Assembly: GCA_031554725.1 (NCBI GenBank)
Contig: JAVBUZ010000055.1
Location: 1 to 8,630 of the forward strand
Reading direction: 5' to 3'
Origin: JAVBUZ01 sp031554725
GTDB taxonomy: Bacteria > Bacillota > Clostridia > Lachnospirales > Lachnospiraceae
DNA: 8,630 bases
Part shown: positions 1-5,312 of the stretch, piece by piece
Position numbering within the stretch: the first letter of the stretch is position 1
Layout: the number at the start of each line of letters is the position of its first letter
Program-made: the position numbers and the translations under genes
Notes under the pieces: generated by a model
The model's input: only the letters and a program-made list of their open reading frames with translations
The model's database searches: none
What the model was told of the DNA's origin: nothing

Positions 1-303
1 TATTGGTCAGATATGACCGAATGTATGAAGGCATTTATTGACAGATTACGAAGGTGTGAAGCAACAAAGAATCATTTTCTGGATGGGAAAAGATGCATTT
101 TAGTAGCCTGTGCCGGAGGTACAGGAAGAGGTACATTAGAGTGTCTACATCAAATGGAACTGGCCTTGACTCATATGGGAATGAGAGCTTATGACAGAAT
201 ACCAGTTGTCAGATACAATGCGGAATATGTGTTACCTTCATTAGAAAAAGCAGGCGAGGTATATTGCGATAAGCTAGAAAACGGTTTTAATATGTACTAT
301 TAG
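1..303 (+). CDS. NAD(P)H-dependent FMN reductase / iron-sulfur flavoprotein family, C-terminal part
   Basis: The frame is open from the first base, and the visible 100 residues begin YWSDMTECMKAFIDRLRRCE. That segment matches the FMN-reductase/flavodoxin-fold family, in which P-x-Y-W-x-x-M-(S/T) precedes an 'LKxFxDRxRRCE' helix lining the flavin site. A second family segment, GKRCILVACAGGTGRGTLECL, follows at about residues 29-49 and resembles the phosphate/flavin-binding strand and loop. Family members are about 180-210 residues, so roughly the first half lies left of the window. The ATG at 13 is internal, because homology continues upstream of it. The usual role is a soluble flavoprotein that moves electrons from NAD(P)H to quinones or other acceptors; the substrate cannot be told. 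The SDR gene starts 15 bases after the stop, so the two redox genes are probably co-transcribed. Confidence 0.75.
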   Translation, partial: YWSDMTECMKAFIDRLRRCEATKNHFLDGKRCILVACAGGTGRGTLECLHQMELALTHMGMRAYDRIPVVRYNAEYVLPSLEKAGEVYCDKLENGFNMYY

Positions 304-318
304 AGAAAGGGAGAGAAT

Positions 319-1038
319 ATGGCACAAAATGTAATGATTACCGGAGCAGGAAGAAGCTATGCTCTTGGATATAATATGGTACTTCGTTATCTAGAGAATG
401 GAGACAAAGTAATAGCTACGGTTAGGAAAAGCTGTCCGGACTTAGAAGACTTAAAGAAAAAGTATGCAGATAATTTGGAAATTCTTACAATGGATATAGG
501 TAATACCGAATCGGTTGAACTGGCACAAAAGGAACTTTCAATGAAGTTAGATCATTTAGATTTAATCATTAATAATGCAGTAACGGTTTCGCCAGATTTT
601 GATAAGGAGTTTTTTGAAGCGAATCTTGACTATATAGCGAATGCAATAAATGTCACATCTGTAGGGGCTTTGAGAGTAATTAAAGCATTTTATCCAATGC
701 TTAAAAAAAGTGAAGATACTGCTTTGATTATAAATATATCTTCTGAAGCAGGCAGTATTTCAAAGTGTTATCGAACAAATATGATAGATTATGGAATGGC
801 TAAGGCGGCTCTTAATATGGCAACCATGAATCTTGTTAATACCTTTAAGGATGATGAGCAGATTAATATTTTTTGCGTACACCCAGGATGGATTAGAACA
901 GATGGAAAAGAAGATAATCCGGCACCACTTTCGTCATATGAAGCTGCAGAAATCTTGAGAAAGCTGTTTGAAGAAAAAAGAAATGATTTAACTGGCCCAA
1001 GATTTATTACCAATGATGGCGAAGAATATCCATTTTAG
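319..1038 (+). CDS. Short-chain dehydrogenase/reductase (SDR) family oxidoreductase
   Basis: This 239-residue Rossmann-fold protein has the length of a classical SDR, a soluble NAD(P)-dependent enzyme that oxidises or reduces a hydroxyl/keto group. Visible motifs in order are the cofactor motif at residues 8-17 (TGAGRSYALG), the NNA motif at 85-87, the structural/catalytic Asn at 111 (NVTSVGAL), Ser 142 in the strand IINISS, Tyr158-x-x-x-Lys162, and PGWIRTD at 189-195. The catalytic tetrad is therefore intact. Two details are unusual. The glycine-rich motif has Ser where the second Gly of TGxxxGxG is expected. The Ser-to-Tyr spacing is 16 instead of about 13, implying a longer loop. The ATG at 319 is preceded by AAAGGGAG with normal spacing. 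The gene follows the flavin reductase by 15 bases, suggesting one transcript. The substrate is unknown. Confidence 0.85.
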   Translation: MAQNVMITGAGRSYALGYNMVLRYLENGDKVIATVRKSCPDLEDLKKKYADNLEILTMDIGNTESVELAQKELSMKLDHLDLIINNAVTVSPDFDKEFFEANLDYIANAINVTSVGALRVIKAFYPMLKKSEDTALIINISSEAGSISKCYRTNMIDYGMAKAALNMATMNLVNTFKDDEQINIFCVHPGWIRTDGKEDNPAPLSSYEAAEILRKLFEEKRNDLTGPRFITNDGEEYPF

Positions 1039-1133
1039 TTTTAGATGCAGCAACCGAATGGGATGCAAAGATTATTTTTCTTACCTTTAAGGATATTAAG
1101 TTTGATTTATGGAAAACTAGAGATATGAATTAA
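1017..1133 (+). other. Possible gene remnant: 38-codon open frame behind the SDR
   Basis: A frame different from the SDR frame is open from 1017 to a TAA at 1131-1133. Its last 30 or so codons read like ordinary protein, including TEWDAKIIFLTFKDIKF and DLWKTRDMN, with alternating hydrophobic strand character and two tryptophans. It has no start codon or ribosome site of its own, and its upstream part overlaps the SDR end. It could be the 3' end of a gene whose front was lost when the SDR segment was joined here, or chance. I do not recognise the family. Confidence 0.25.
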
Positions 1134-1165
1134 TATTTCCAAAGCGTGAGAAGTGTTTTATAAGA

Positions 1166-1173
1166 ACACAAAA
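1166..1173 (+). repeat. Third partial operator half-site
   Basis: ACACAAAA here repeats, in the same orientation, the core of the right operator arm (ACACAAAG at 1213-1220). It is also an exact inverted partner of TTTTGTGT at 1187-1194 in the left arm. It may be an extra, weaker AbiEi half-site upstream of the -35 box. Confidence 0.3.
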
Positions 1174-1180
1174 TATTGTA

Positions 1181-1226
1181 GTTTACTTTTGTGTGATTAA
1201 GGTGTATGATTCACACAAAGGTAAAC
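1181..1226 (+). promoter_or_regulatory. abiE operator: 16-bp inverted repeat around the promoter
   Basis: The left arm GTTTACTTTTGTGTGA (1181-1196) and the right arm TCACACAAAGGTAAAC (1211-1226) are inverted copies matching at 15 of 16 positions. The arms are separated by 14 bases and lie 30 bases apart start to start, about three helical turns. The left arm covers the -35 box. The -10 box lies just inside the right arm, which ends directly before the abiEi ribosome site. AbiEi antitoxins are known to repress their own promoter by binding inverted repeats through the N-terminal winged helix, so this is very likely that operator. Protein binding itself is inferred. Confidence 0.75.
1182..1210 (+). 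promoter_or_regulatory. abiE promoter (sigma-A type)
   Basis: TTTACT (1182-1187, five of six matches to TTGACA-type boxes counted loosely) is followed after exactly 17 bases by TATGAT (1205-1210, one mismatch to TATAAT). Transcription would begin near 1216-1218, giving a leader of about 26 bases before the ATG at 1243. The boxes are embedded in the inverted repeat at 1181-1226, so a bound repressor would block polymerase. Confidence 0.7.
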
Positions 1227-1233
1227 AAAGGAG
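1227..1233 (+). promoter_or_regulatory. Ribosome binding site that sets the abiEi start at 1243
   Basis: AAAGGAG ends directly before an ATG at 1234, leaving no spacer, but stands 9 bases before the in-frame ATG at 1243. The second ATG is therefore the likely start and the first three codons of the longer frame are leader. Confidence 0.7.
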
Positions 1234-1242
1234 ATGAGCTCG

Positions 1243-1836
1243 ATGACAAAAATTCAACAACTTGAAGCGATGACGGTGAAAAATAACGGTTATCTTTTTA
1301 CTGCTGAGGTTATTGAAGCTGGTATTTCGAAAACCTATTTATCCAAATATTTGAAGGAAAACCACTTTGAAAAAGCTGCGCATGGTATCTATATTTCGGC
1401 TGATACATGGTTAGATGAATTATATGTTATTCAAATGTGTAATCCAGTTGTGATTTTTGACAGAGAAACAGCACTGTATTTGCATGGCTTGACAGACAGG
1501 GAGTATTCAAAGATTCATGTGAGTGTTCCTAAAAATCATAATACCTTTCGTTTGAAAGAAAAGGGATTAATTATTCATAGCTATGCCGAAGAATTATATC
1601 AAATGGGGATTGTTGGAGTCGAGTCTAATTATGGAAATCTATTAAGAAGTTATGATAAAGAGAGATGCATTTGTGATATAGTTGCGGAACGCAGTGATGT
1701 TGAGGTTCAGACCTTTCAAACGGCAATAAAAGAATATATGAGTAGTTCAGAGAAGAAGATGGATGTTTTACTTATGTATGCCGAGAAACTAGGATTAAGA
1801 GATGAAATGATGAAATACGTGGAGGTAATGCTATAA
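1243..1836 (+). CDS. abiEi: AbiEi family antitoxin / transcriptional autorepressor (type IV TA, AbiE)
   Basis: The 197-residue product has the two-part layout of AbiEi. An N-terminal winged helix-turn-helix lies at about residues 14-52 (GYLFTAEVIEAG, then SKTYLSKYLK, then HGIYI). A C-terminal antitoxin domain follows, including DRETALYLHGL at 73-83 and HVSVPKN at 92-98. In AbiE systems this protein represses the operon through promoter inverted repeats and neutralises the AbiEii toxin without a stable direct complex, which is why the system is classed as type IV. The start at 1243 is chosen from the ribosome site at 1227-1233. Its length is normal and no lesion is visible. The operator next door and the toxin-derived frame behind it, which overlaps its stop codon region, confirm the identity. 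Because the toxin appears broken, this antitoxin may now act only as a repressor. Confidence 0.85.
   Translation: MTKIQQLEAMTVKNNGYLFTAEVIEAGISKTYLSKYLKENHFEKAAHGIYISADTWLDELYVIQMCNPVVIFDRETALYLHGLTDREYSKIHVSVPKNHNTFRLKEKGLIIHSYAEELYQMGIVGVESNYGNLLRSYDKERCICDIVAERSDVEVQTFQTAIKEYMSSSEKKMDVLLMYAEKLGLRDEMMKYVEVML
1821..1825 (+). promoter_or_regulatory. Orphan ribosome site of the degraded toxin gene
   Basis: GGAGG lies inside the end of abiEi, 7 bases before the ATA at 1833 and 10 before the ATC at 1836, both in the toxin frame. It is well placed for a start codon there, but neither codon is a standard start. The TTG at 1854 is too far away to be served by it. Confidence 0.45.
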
Positions 1837-2336
1837 TCAGGACATCAAAACAATTGAAAGATAAAGTCAGAAATATATCAAAAAGCGATAATAAAATCGC
1901 GCAGGCAATGATAAGAACCTTTATTAAGGAAACATTATTAGCTGAAAAATTTCAAACGGTTCTTAGTAGAGATATTGCGAACACGAGAATGAGAGATTTT
2001 TATGATATTTATTTTCTGAGTAAAGAGAAACAGGAAGAAATACAGGAGGGGACTTTGTTGCGTAAAGCATTTTTGGCAACCTGTAAGAAACGTGCAACTA
2101 TTTTTACAAAAGAAGTAGCAATACAGATATGTGAGAGAATATTGCATGATAAAGCAATGGAAGAAAGATGGGAGGCCTTTGGGCTAGATAATTATTTTGT
2201 AGGAGAAATTGAATGGACCGCTATTATGAAACAAGTTAGTGAAGTAATGGCAAATATAGTATTTCCAGATATTATGTCTGTAGTAGATGTAAAATCAGAC
2301 CCTTTAGTGATAACGGAGAAAAAAAGATGGAAATAA
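1833..2336 (+). pseudogene. abiEii: Truncated AbiEii/AbiGii-family nucleotidyltransferase toxin, catalytic core deleted
   Basis: The frame begins IIRTSKQLKDKVRNISK, which corresponds to the normal AbiEii N-terminus. It continues through a helix (KIAQAMIRTFI) and then jumps straight to KETLLAEKFQTVLSR and ANTRMRDFYDIYFL. Those are hallmarks of the C-terminal third of the family, the region of its last conserved motif. Full-length AbiEii proteins are about 280-300 residues. Here only about 167 codons remain, so some 110-140 codons are missing. The missing part holds the 'LKGG...(D)xD' nucleotidyltransferase core needed for toxicity. The junction is near 1923-1931, with no frameshift. There is no ATG at the expected start; the first usable codons are TTG at 1854 or ATG at 1908, both poorly served by ribosome sites. 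Downstream it overlaps the GNAT gene by 10 bases. It could still be translated as a shortened protein, but toxin activity is not expected. Confidence 0.75.
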
Positions 2337-2779
2337 TAGAGTTTAGTAGTCTAGAAGATAAAGAATATTGGTTAAGCCAAATAAAAAAGAGTGATTGGGG
2401 AGCTGGACAATATTTACATAAACTGCTTAGTAAGAACGAGCTAACAGCACTGTGCGGAAATGCAACCAAAGTATTTTTGCTAACAGACAAGCAACAACTT
2501 GTATCATTTTGTACTTTGGCAGAAGAAGATGATGTTAGAGATACAGGACTTTCACCATGGATAGGGTTTGTATATACGTTTCCTGAATATAGAGGACATC
2601 GATACATGGGACTGCTACTAGATTATGCTTATGCAACTGCTCGGGATAATGGTGCAAGACATATCTATATATCGACTGATAAAAATGGACTATATGAAAA
2701 ATATGGGTATTCATTGTATCAAATGATGAAGGATATGAATGGAGAAGATTCGAGGGTATATAGAATTGACGTTAAGTAA
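2327..2779 (+). CDS. GNAT family N-acetyltransferase
   Basis: The 150-residue protein has the GNAT acetyl-CoA-binding signature. A strand PWIGFVYTF (77-85) leads into EYRGHRYMGLLLDYA (87-101), the motif A pyrophosphate loop and helix. Strand HIYISTD (112-118) and GLYEKYGY (121-128), the usual motif B 'LYEKxGF' turn with its tyrosine, follow. The loop is RGHRYMG rather than the commoner RGxGxG. Such enzymes transfer acetyl groups from acetyl-CoA to amines, and the acceptor cannot be predicted. The ATG at 2327 has GGAG at 2315-2318 with an 8-base spacer and lies inside the end of the toxin remnant. Translation is thus probably coupled to it and transcription driven by the abiE promoter. Confidence 0.85.
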   Translation: MEIIEFSSLEDKEYWLSQIKKSDWGAGQYLHKLLSKNELTALCGNATKVFLLTDKQQLVSFCTLAEEDDVRDTGLSPWIGFVYTFPEYRGHRYMGLLLDYAYATARDNGARHIYISTDKNGLYEKYGYSLYQMMKDMNGEDSRVYRIDVK

Positions 2780-2801
2780 AGAGTAAGCTCGTATAAAAGA
2801 T

Positions 2802-2821
2802 GGAAGGGGAAAGGGAAAGGG
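2802..2821 (+). promoter_or_regulatory. G-rich, purine-only ribosome site of the DUF3237-like gene
   Basis: A 20-base all-purine run holds four G tracts (2802-2803, 2806-2809, 2813-2815, 2819-2821) spaced by two to three A residues. It ends four bases before the ATG at 2826. It offers two overlapping AAGGGA-type Shine-Dalgarno sequences and might fold into a two-layer G-quadruplex in RNA. Confidence 0.4.
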
Positions 2822-2825
2822 AATA

Positions 2826-3206
2826 ATGAAAAAAATACTTGAGATTGATGTAAAAATCACGGATTTTTATTCGGTAAAAGGAAAAACGGGTGAAGTTAAT
2901 ATGATTTTGTTTTCAGGCAGTGCAAGGGGCGAGTTTTTTAACGGAAAGGTTCTTGGCACTGGTACTGATACACAAAAGATCACTACCGAGGGGAAATTTA
3001 CTCTTTCGGCAAGATATATGCTTGAAGGGACAGATTTCACAGGCACATCTTGTAAACTATTTATTGAGAATAATGGCTCAGAGGAAGAAGGCTTTAAGCC
3101 GCGAGTTATTACTGACAGTGCCGCACTTGCCCATTGGGAAATGGCTGAACTAAAAGCAGAAATAGAACCAGCCGAGGGCGGTGTTACTGTAACGATTTTA
3201 GCTTAA
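2826..3206 (+). CDS. DUF3237-like protein
   Basis: The 126-residue soluble protein is predicted to be almost all beta strand. It carries the segment FTLSARYMLEGTDFTGTSC (57-75), then KLFIENNG (76-83), typical of the DUF3237 (UPF0311) family, and ends in a strand VTVTILA. That family is a small beta-barrel fold without an established biochemical role. Here it has no signal peptide or membrane segment. The ATG at 2826 follows the purine-rich ribosome site. The gap to the GNAT gene is 46 bases without an obvious terminator, so read-through from the abiE/GNAT unit is possible. The next gene starts 55 bases downstream, so it may be co-transcribed with the coiled-coil gene. The family call is from recognition of the motif; function is unknown. 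Confidence 0.65.
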   Translation: MKKILEIDVKITDFYSVKGKTGEVNMILFSGSARGEFFNGKVLGTGTDTQKITTEGKFTLSARYMLEGTDFTGTSCKLFIENNGSEEEGFKPRVITDSAALAHWEMAELKAEIEPAEGGVTVTILA

Positions 3207-3246
3207 GCTGCCGATATACCAAATAGGAACCAGTTTTATGAGCACC

Positions 3247-3254
3247 AGGGAGGG
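3247..3254 (+). promoter_or_regulatory. Ribosome site that sets the start at 3262
   Basis: AGGGAGGG ends 7 bases before the ATG at 3262. An in-frame ATG at 3238 lies upstream of this site and has only a weak AGGA before it, so translation is expected from 3262. Confidence 0.65.
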
Positions 3255-3261
3255 TGAGAAT

Positions 3262-4074
3262 ATGGGACTTAGTATTGGTAAGAATGTGAGTATAACAAAA
3301 ATAACACTAAAAAAGGCTGATGGAGCGGCGTGTGGGACTGTAACAAAAACCAAACCAAGTAAGGTTAAGAAAAAGAAATTACGATATAATTTAAAAGAAA
3401 TTTCCTCGCAGCTTATGCAGGCCAGGACAGCAGGAAGCGCTAAACAGATAGCGGTGAAGGCGCGTACAAAAGCAGCCACCCTACGCAAAAAGCTGAAAAC
3501 GGGGGAGTATGATGATAAAGAATTGGAAGCAGCAATCATTCACGCAGAACAGATGGAGCGGGTTGCCAGAAAACGCGTGAAGCATTTGCAGGAGGAAGAG
3601 AGTGTTAAGACAAGCGGTGGTGTATGTGCTGCAGAGCTAGAAGAAGAGGTGGATATAAACTGGGAGATAGCGGAAGGCTATGATAGTGCAGATCTTGAAA
3701 TGGAAAAAATGACCCAAGAGATGTTGAGAGAAATGCAGGAGCTGATGCAGGAATTTCAGGAAACAATGCAGGATACCATGGAGCAACTAGAAGAGTCCGC
3801 AGTGGATGAGCTAGCAGAAGAGGTTCTGATAAGTGTTTCAAAGGAAATGGATCCAGCCGATTTAGAGCTGTTAAAGAAAAAGCATCGTGCGGATGAATTA
3901 CGTGAAATAGCGGAAGCTGATATGAAGTATTTAAGGGCAATATTTGACAAGCTGGAGAAGGAAAAACGTGATGCGGCATGTGGAGTATCATTAGAGCTTG
4001 GGGGCAGTGAAATGCCAGTCATGACTGAGGCACCTGTGGTTATGGAAGGGGCGGTTATTGACGTTACAGTATAA
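3262..4074 (+). CDS. Acidic coiled-coil protein of unknown function (Lachnospiraceae type)
   Basis: The 270-residue product has no signal peptide or membrane segment. The first part (residues 1-115) begins MGLSIGKNVSITKITLKK and is strongly basic, with a KVKKKKLRYNLKEIS patch at 34-48 and helices rich in Lys/Arg. The middle (123-235) is acidic and helical. Its core (154-186) follows an 11-residue pattern with hydrophobic residues at positions 1, 5 and 9: M154/M158/M162, F165/M169/M173 and L176/A180/L184. This predicts a coiled coil, and the methionines cluster in it. The tail (240-270) is uncharged to acidic. I have the impression that similar proteins with the MGLSIG start and the KKKLxYNxxEIS motif occur in Lachnospiraceae, but I cannot verify this and no function is known to me. 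A strong terminator follows. Confidence 0.7.
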   Translation: MGLSIGKNVSITKITLKKADGAACGTVTKTKPSKVKKKKLRYNLKEISSQLMQARTAGSAKQIAVKARTKAATLRKKLKTGEYDDKELEAAIIHAEQMERVARKRVKHLQEEESVKTSGGVCAAELEEEVDINWEIAEGYDSADLEMEKMTQEMLREMQELMQEFQETMQDTMEQLEESAVDELAEEVLISVSKEMDPADLELLKKKHRADELREIAEADMKYLRAIFDKLEKEKRDAACGVSLELGGSEMPVMTEAPVVMEGAVIDVTV

Positions 4075-4086
4075 TTTAGTCTAGCT

Positions 4087-4128
4087 ACGGATATTTTCTA
4101 AAGAAATTTAGAAGGTATCCGTTTTTTA
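4087..4128 (+). terminator. Strong Rho-independent terminator after the coiled-coil gene
   Basis: ACGGATA (4087-4093) pairs with TATCCGT (4116-4122), and TTCTAAA (4096-4102) with TTTAGAA (4107-4113). The two bases between them form two G-U pairs, so the 16-bp stem is continuous and closed by a GAAA (GNRA) loop at 4103-4106. A run of six T (4122-4127) follows. It ends the unit containing the DUF3237-like and coiled-coil genes. Confidence 0.9.
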
Positions 4129-4166
4129 TTATATTTGAGGCGCTAATTTAGCAATAAATGATTAAA

Positions 4167-4201
4167 AAAAGGCTTCGAGCGAGAAGTTACCGAAGGCTTT
4201 T
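4167..4201. promoter_or_regulatory. Hairpin upstream of the xylan operon
   Basis: AAAAG-G-CTTCG (4167-4177) faces CGAAG-G-CTTTT (4191-4201): two 5-bp stems around one G-G mismatch, with a 13-base loop. Read on the - strand it ends in a T-rich run, like a terminator for leftward transcription. On the + strand it sits just upstream of the probable promoter. It may be a fail-safe terminator or a regulatory site. Confidence 0.35.
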
Positions 4202-4206
4202 GTAAG

Positions 4207-4212
4207 TATAAT
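4207..4212 (+). promoter_or_regulatory. Candidate -10 box of the xylan operon promoter
   Basis: A perfect TATAAT stands 63 bases before the operon start. No good -35 box is visible 16-18 bases upstream, as is common for promoters that need an activator such as the AraC-type protein encoded at 7719-8603. A 10-base palindrome, GTTATATAAC (4236-4245), lies in the leader downstream. Confidence 0.4.
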
Positions 4213-4260
4213 TTAAAGAGTAGGAAAGGTGTATTGTTATATAACTGCAAAAAGGAAATT

Positions 4261-4268
4261 AGGAGGAG
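4261..4268 (+). promoter_or_regulatory. Ribosome site supporting a TTG start at 4275
   Basis: AGGAGGAG ends 6 bases before the TTG at 4275. The protein from that TTG begins with a complete lipoprotein signal peptide (KKTK, hydrophobic stretch, LTGC), so the non-ATG start is well supported. Confidence 0.75.
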
Positions 4269-4274
4269 ATTACA

Positions 4275-5312
4275 TTGAAGAAAACAAAACTTTGGGGGCT
4301 TGCATTTTCTGTGACGGTTATGGTGCTTACTCTTACGGGATGCGCAGGTCAGAACGAAGAGGTACCTGAAATATCGCCAGATACGGTACCTAGTGAAGTG
4401 CAAGAAACAGCGGATAAAGAAGTAAAAAGTACAGCTGAGTCGGTAGAGACGATTATCAGCGAAAAAAAAGAGGATATTTCTTATGCCCAGTGGTGTAAGG
4501 AAATACTTGTTGAGTTGGCGCCTGAAAAAATATTTATAGCAAAGGATGACACCGAGAAATTAAGCTTTGAAAAGTACACGTATTATTCTTCCACAGCAGA
4601 AAGAGACACGAATGTAAATGTACTTCTTCCACCAGATTATTCCGATAGCAAAGAGTATCCAGTGCTTTATATTCTTCATGGGTATTTCGATAACGAAAAT
4701 TGGATGACAAGGGAGGTTGTAGGAATAAGCACAATGCTTCAAAACCTTTATGCAAGCAATGAGGCAAAAGAGATGATTGTTGTTGTTCCATATATTTTCT
4801 GTAATAAGGATATACCTAGCTGCACCGGTATGAATCTTGAAAACTCACTTAGCTATGATAACTTTGTAAATGATTTATTGGCAGATTTAATGCCCTTTGT
4901 TGAAAGTAATTTTTCTGTTGCAACAGGAAGAGAAAATACTGCCATAACAGGATTTTCCATGGGTGGACGTGAGTCTCTTTTTATCGGGTTAACCCATCCT
5001 GAGTTATTTGGTTATATTGGTGCGGCTTGCCCAGCGCCTGGACTTACCCCAGGAACAGACTTAAGCCAGCACCCAGGACAAATAGAAGAAAGTCAGCTTT
5101 CTTATGGGGAAAATGTACCATACCTAACTCTAATTAGTGGGTCAAAAAAAGATGGTGTGGTTGGTGCAGCTCCAACACAGTATCACGAAATGCTTACAGA
5201 AAATGGTGCGGAGCATCTTTGGCATGAACTCTCCGCTACAGGTCATGATCACACCAGTGTAAAGCCACATTTGTATAATTATGTACGAATGATTTTTAAA
5301 GGAGAGGAATAA
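4275..5312 (+). CDS. Lipoprotein esterase, CE1 / esterase-D type (xylan acyl esterase)
   Basis: The 345-residue product starts with a type II signal peptide: KKTK, a hydrophobic core at 6-20, and lipobox LTGC with Cys23. It is therefore exported and anchored to the outer face of the membrane. Residues 24-70 form a Glu/Ser/Thr/Val-rich tether. The alpha/beta-hydrolase domain spans about 95-342, with oxyanion motif LHG (134-136), nucleophile elbow GFSMGG with Ser228, acid Asp293 (GSKKDG) and His324 (ATGHDH). This arrangement is shared with feruloyl and acetylxylan esterases of CE1 and with esterase D. A role in removing ester-linked acyl groups from xylan is inferred from this and from the GH39 gene that overlaps its stop codon by one base (TAATG). 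It starts at a TTG with a strong ribosome site. The exact acyl group is not predictable. Confidence 0.82.
   Translation: MKKTKLWGLAFSVTVMVLTLTGCAGQNEEVPEISPDTVPSEVQETADKEVKSTAESVETIISEKKEDISYAQWCKEILVELAPEKIFIAKDDTEKLSFEKYTYYSSTAERDTNVNVLLPPDYSDSKEYPVLYILHGYFDNENWMTREVVGISTMLQNLYASNEAKEMIVVVPYIFCNKDIPSCTGMNLENSLSYDNFVNDLLADLMPFVESNFSVATGRENTAITGFSMGGRESLFIGLTHPELFGYIGAACPAPGLTPGTDLSQHPGQIEESQLSYGENVPYLTLISGSKKDGVVGAAPTQYHEMLTENGAEHLWHELSATGHDHTSVKPHLYNYVRMIFKGEE

Noticed and set aside
1234..1242. ATG at 1234 as the abiEi start
   Set aside because: The AAAGGAG site ends at 1233, leaving no spacer. The ATG at 1243 has a 9-base spacer.
2766..2797. TTGACG and TATAAA as a promoter for the DUF3237-like gene
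   Set aside because: The spacer is 20 bases, too long for a standard promoter, so it was not listed as a feature.
3200..3209. Palindrome AGCTTAAGCT at the end of the DUF3237-like gene
   Set aside because: It is short, includes the stop codon, and has no T run or nearby promoter that would give it a role.
3238..3261. ATG at 3238 as the start of the coiled-coil gene
   Set aside because: The strong ribosome site (3247-3254) lies downstream of it, and the MGLSIG start at 3262 matches the expected protein start.
3605..3991. Long - strand open frame opposite the coiled-coil gene
   Set aside because: It is complementary to a repetitive Glu/Met/Gln-rich coding sequence, has no ribosome site, and gives a Leu/His/Pro/Ser-rich product typical of antisense reading.
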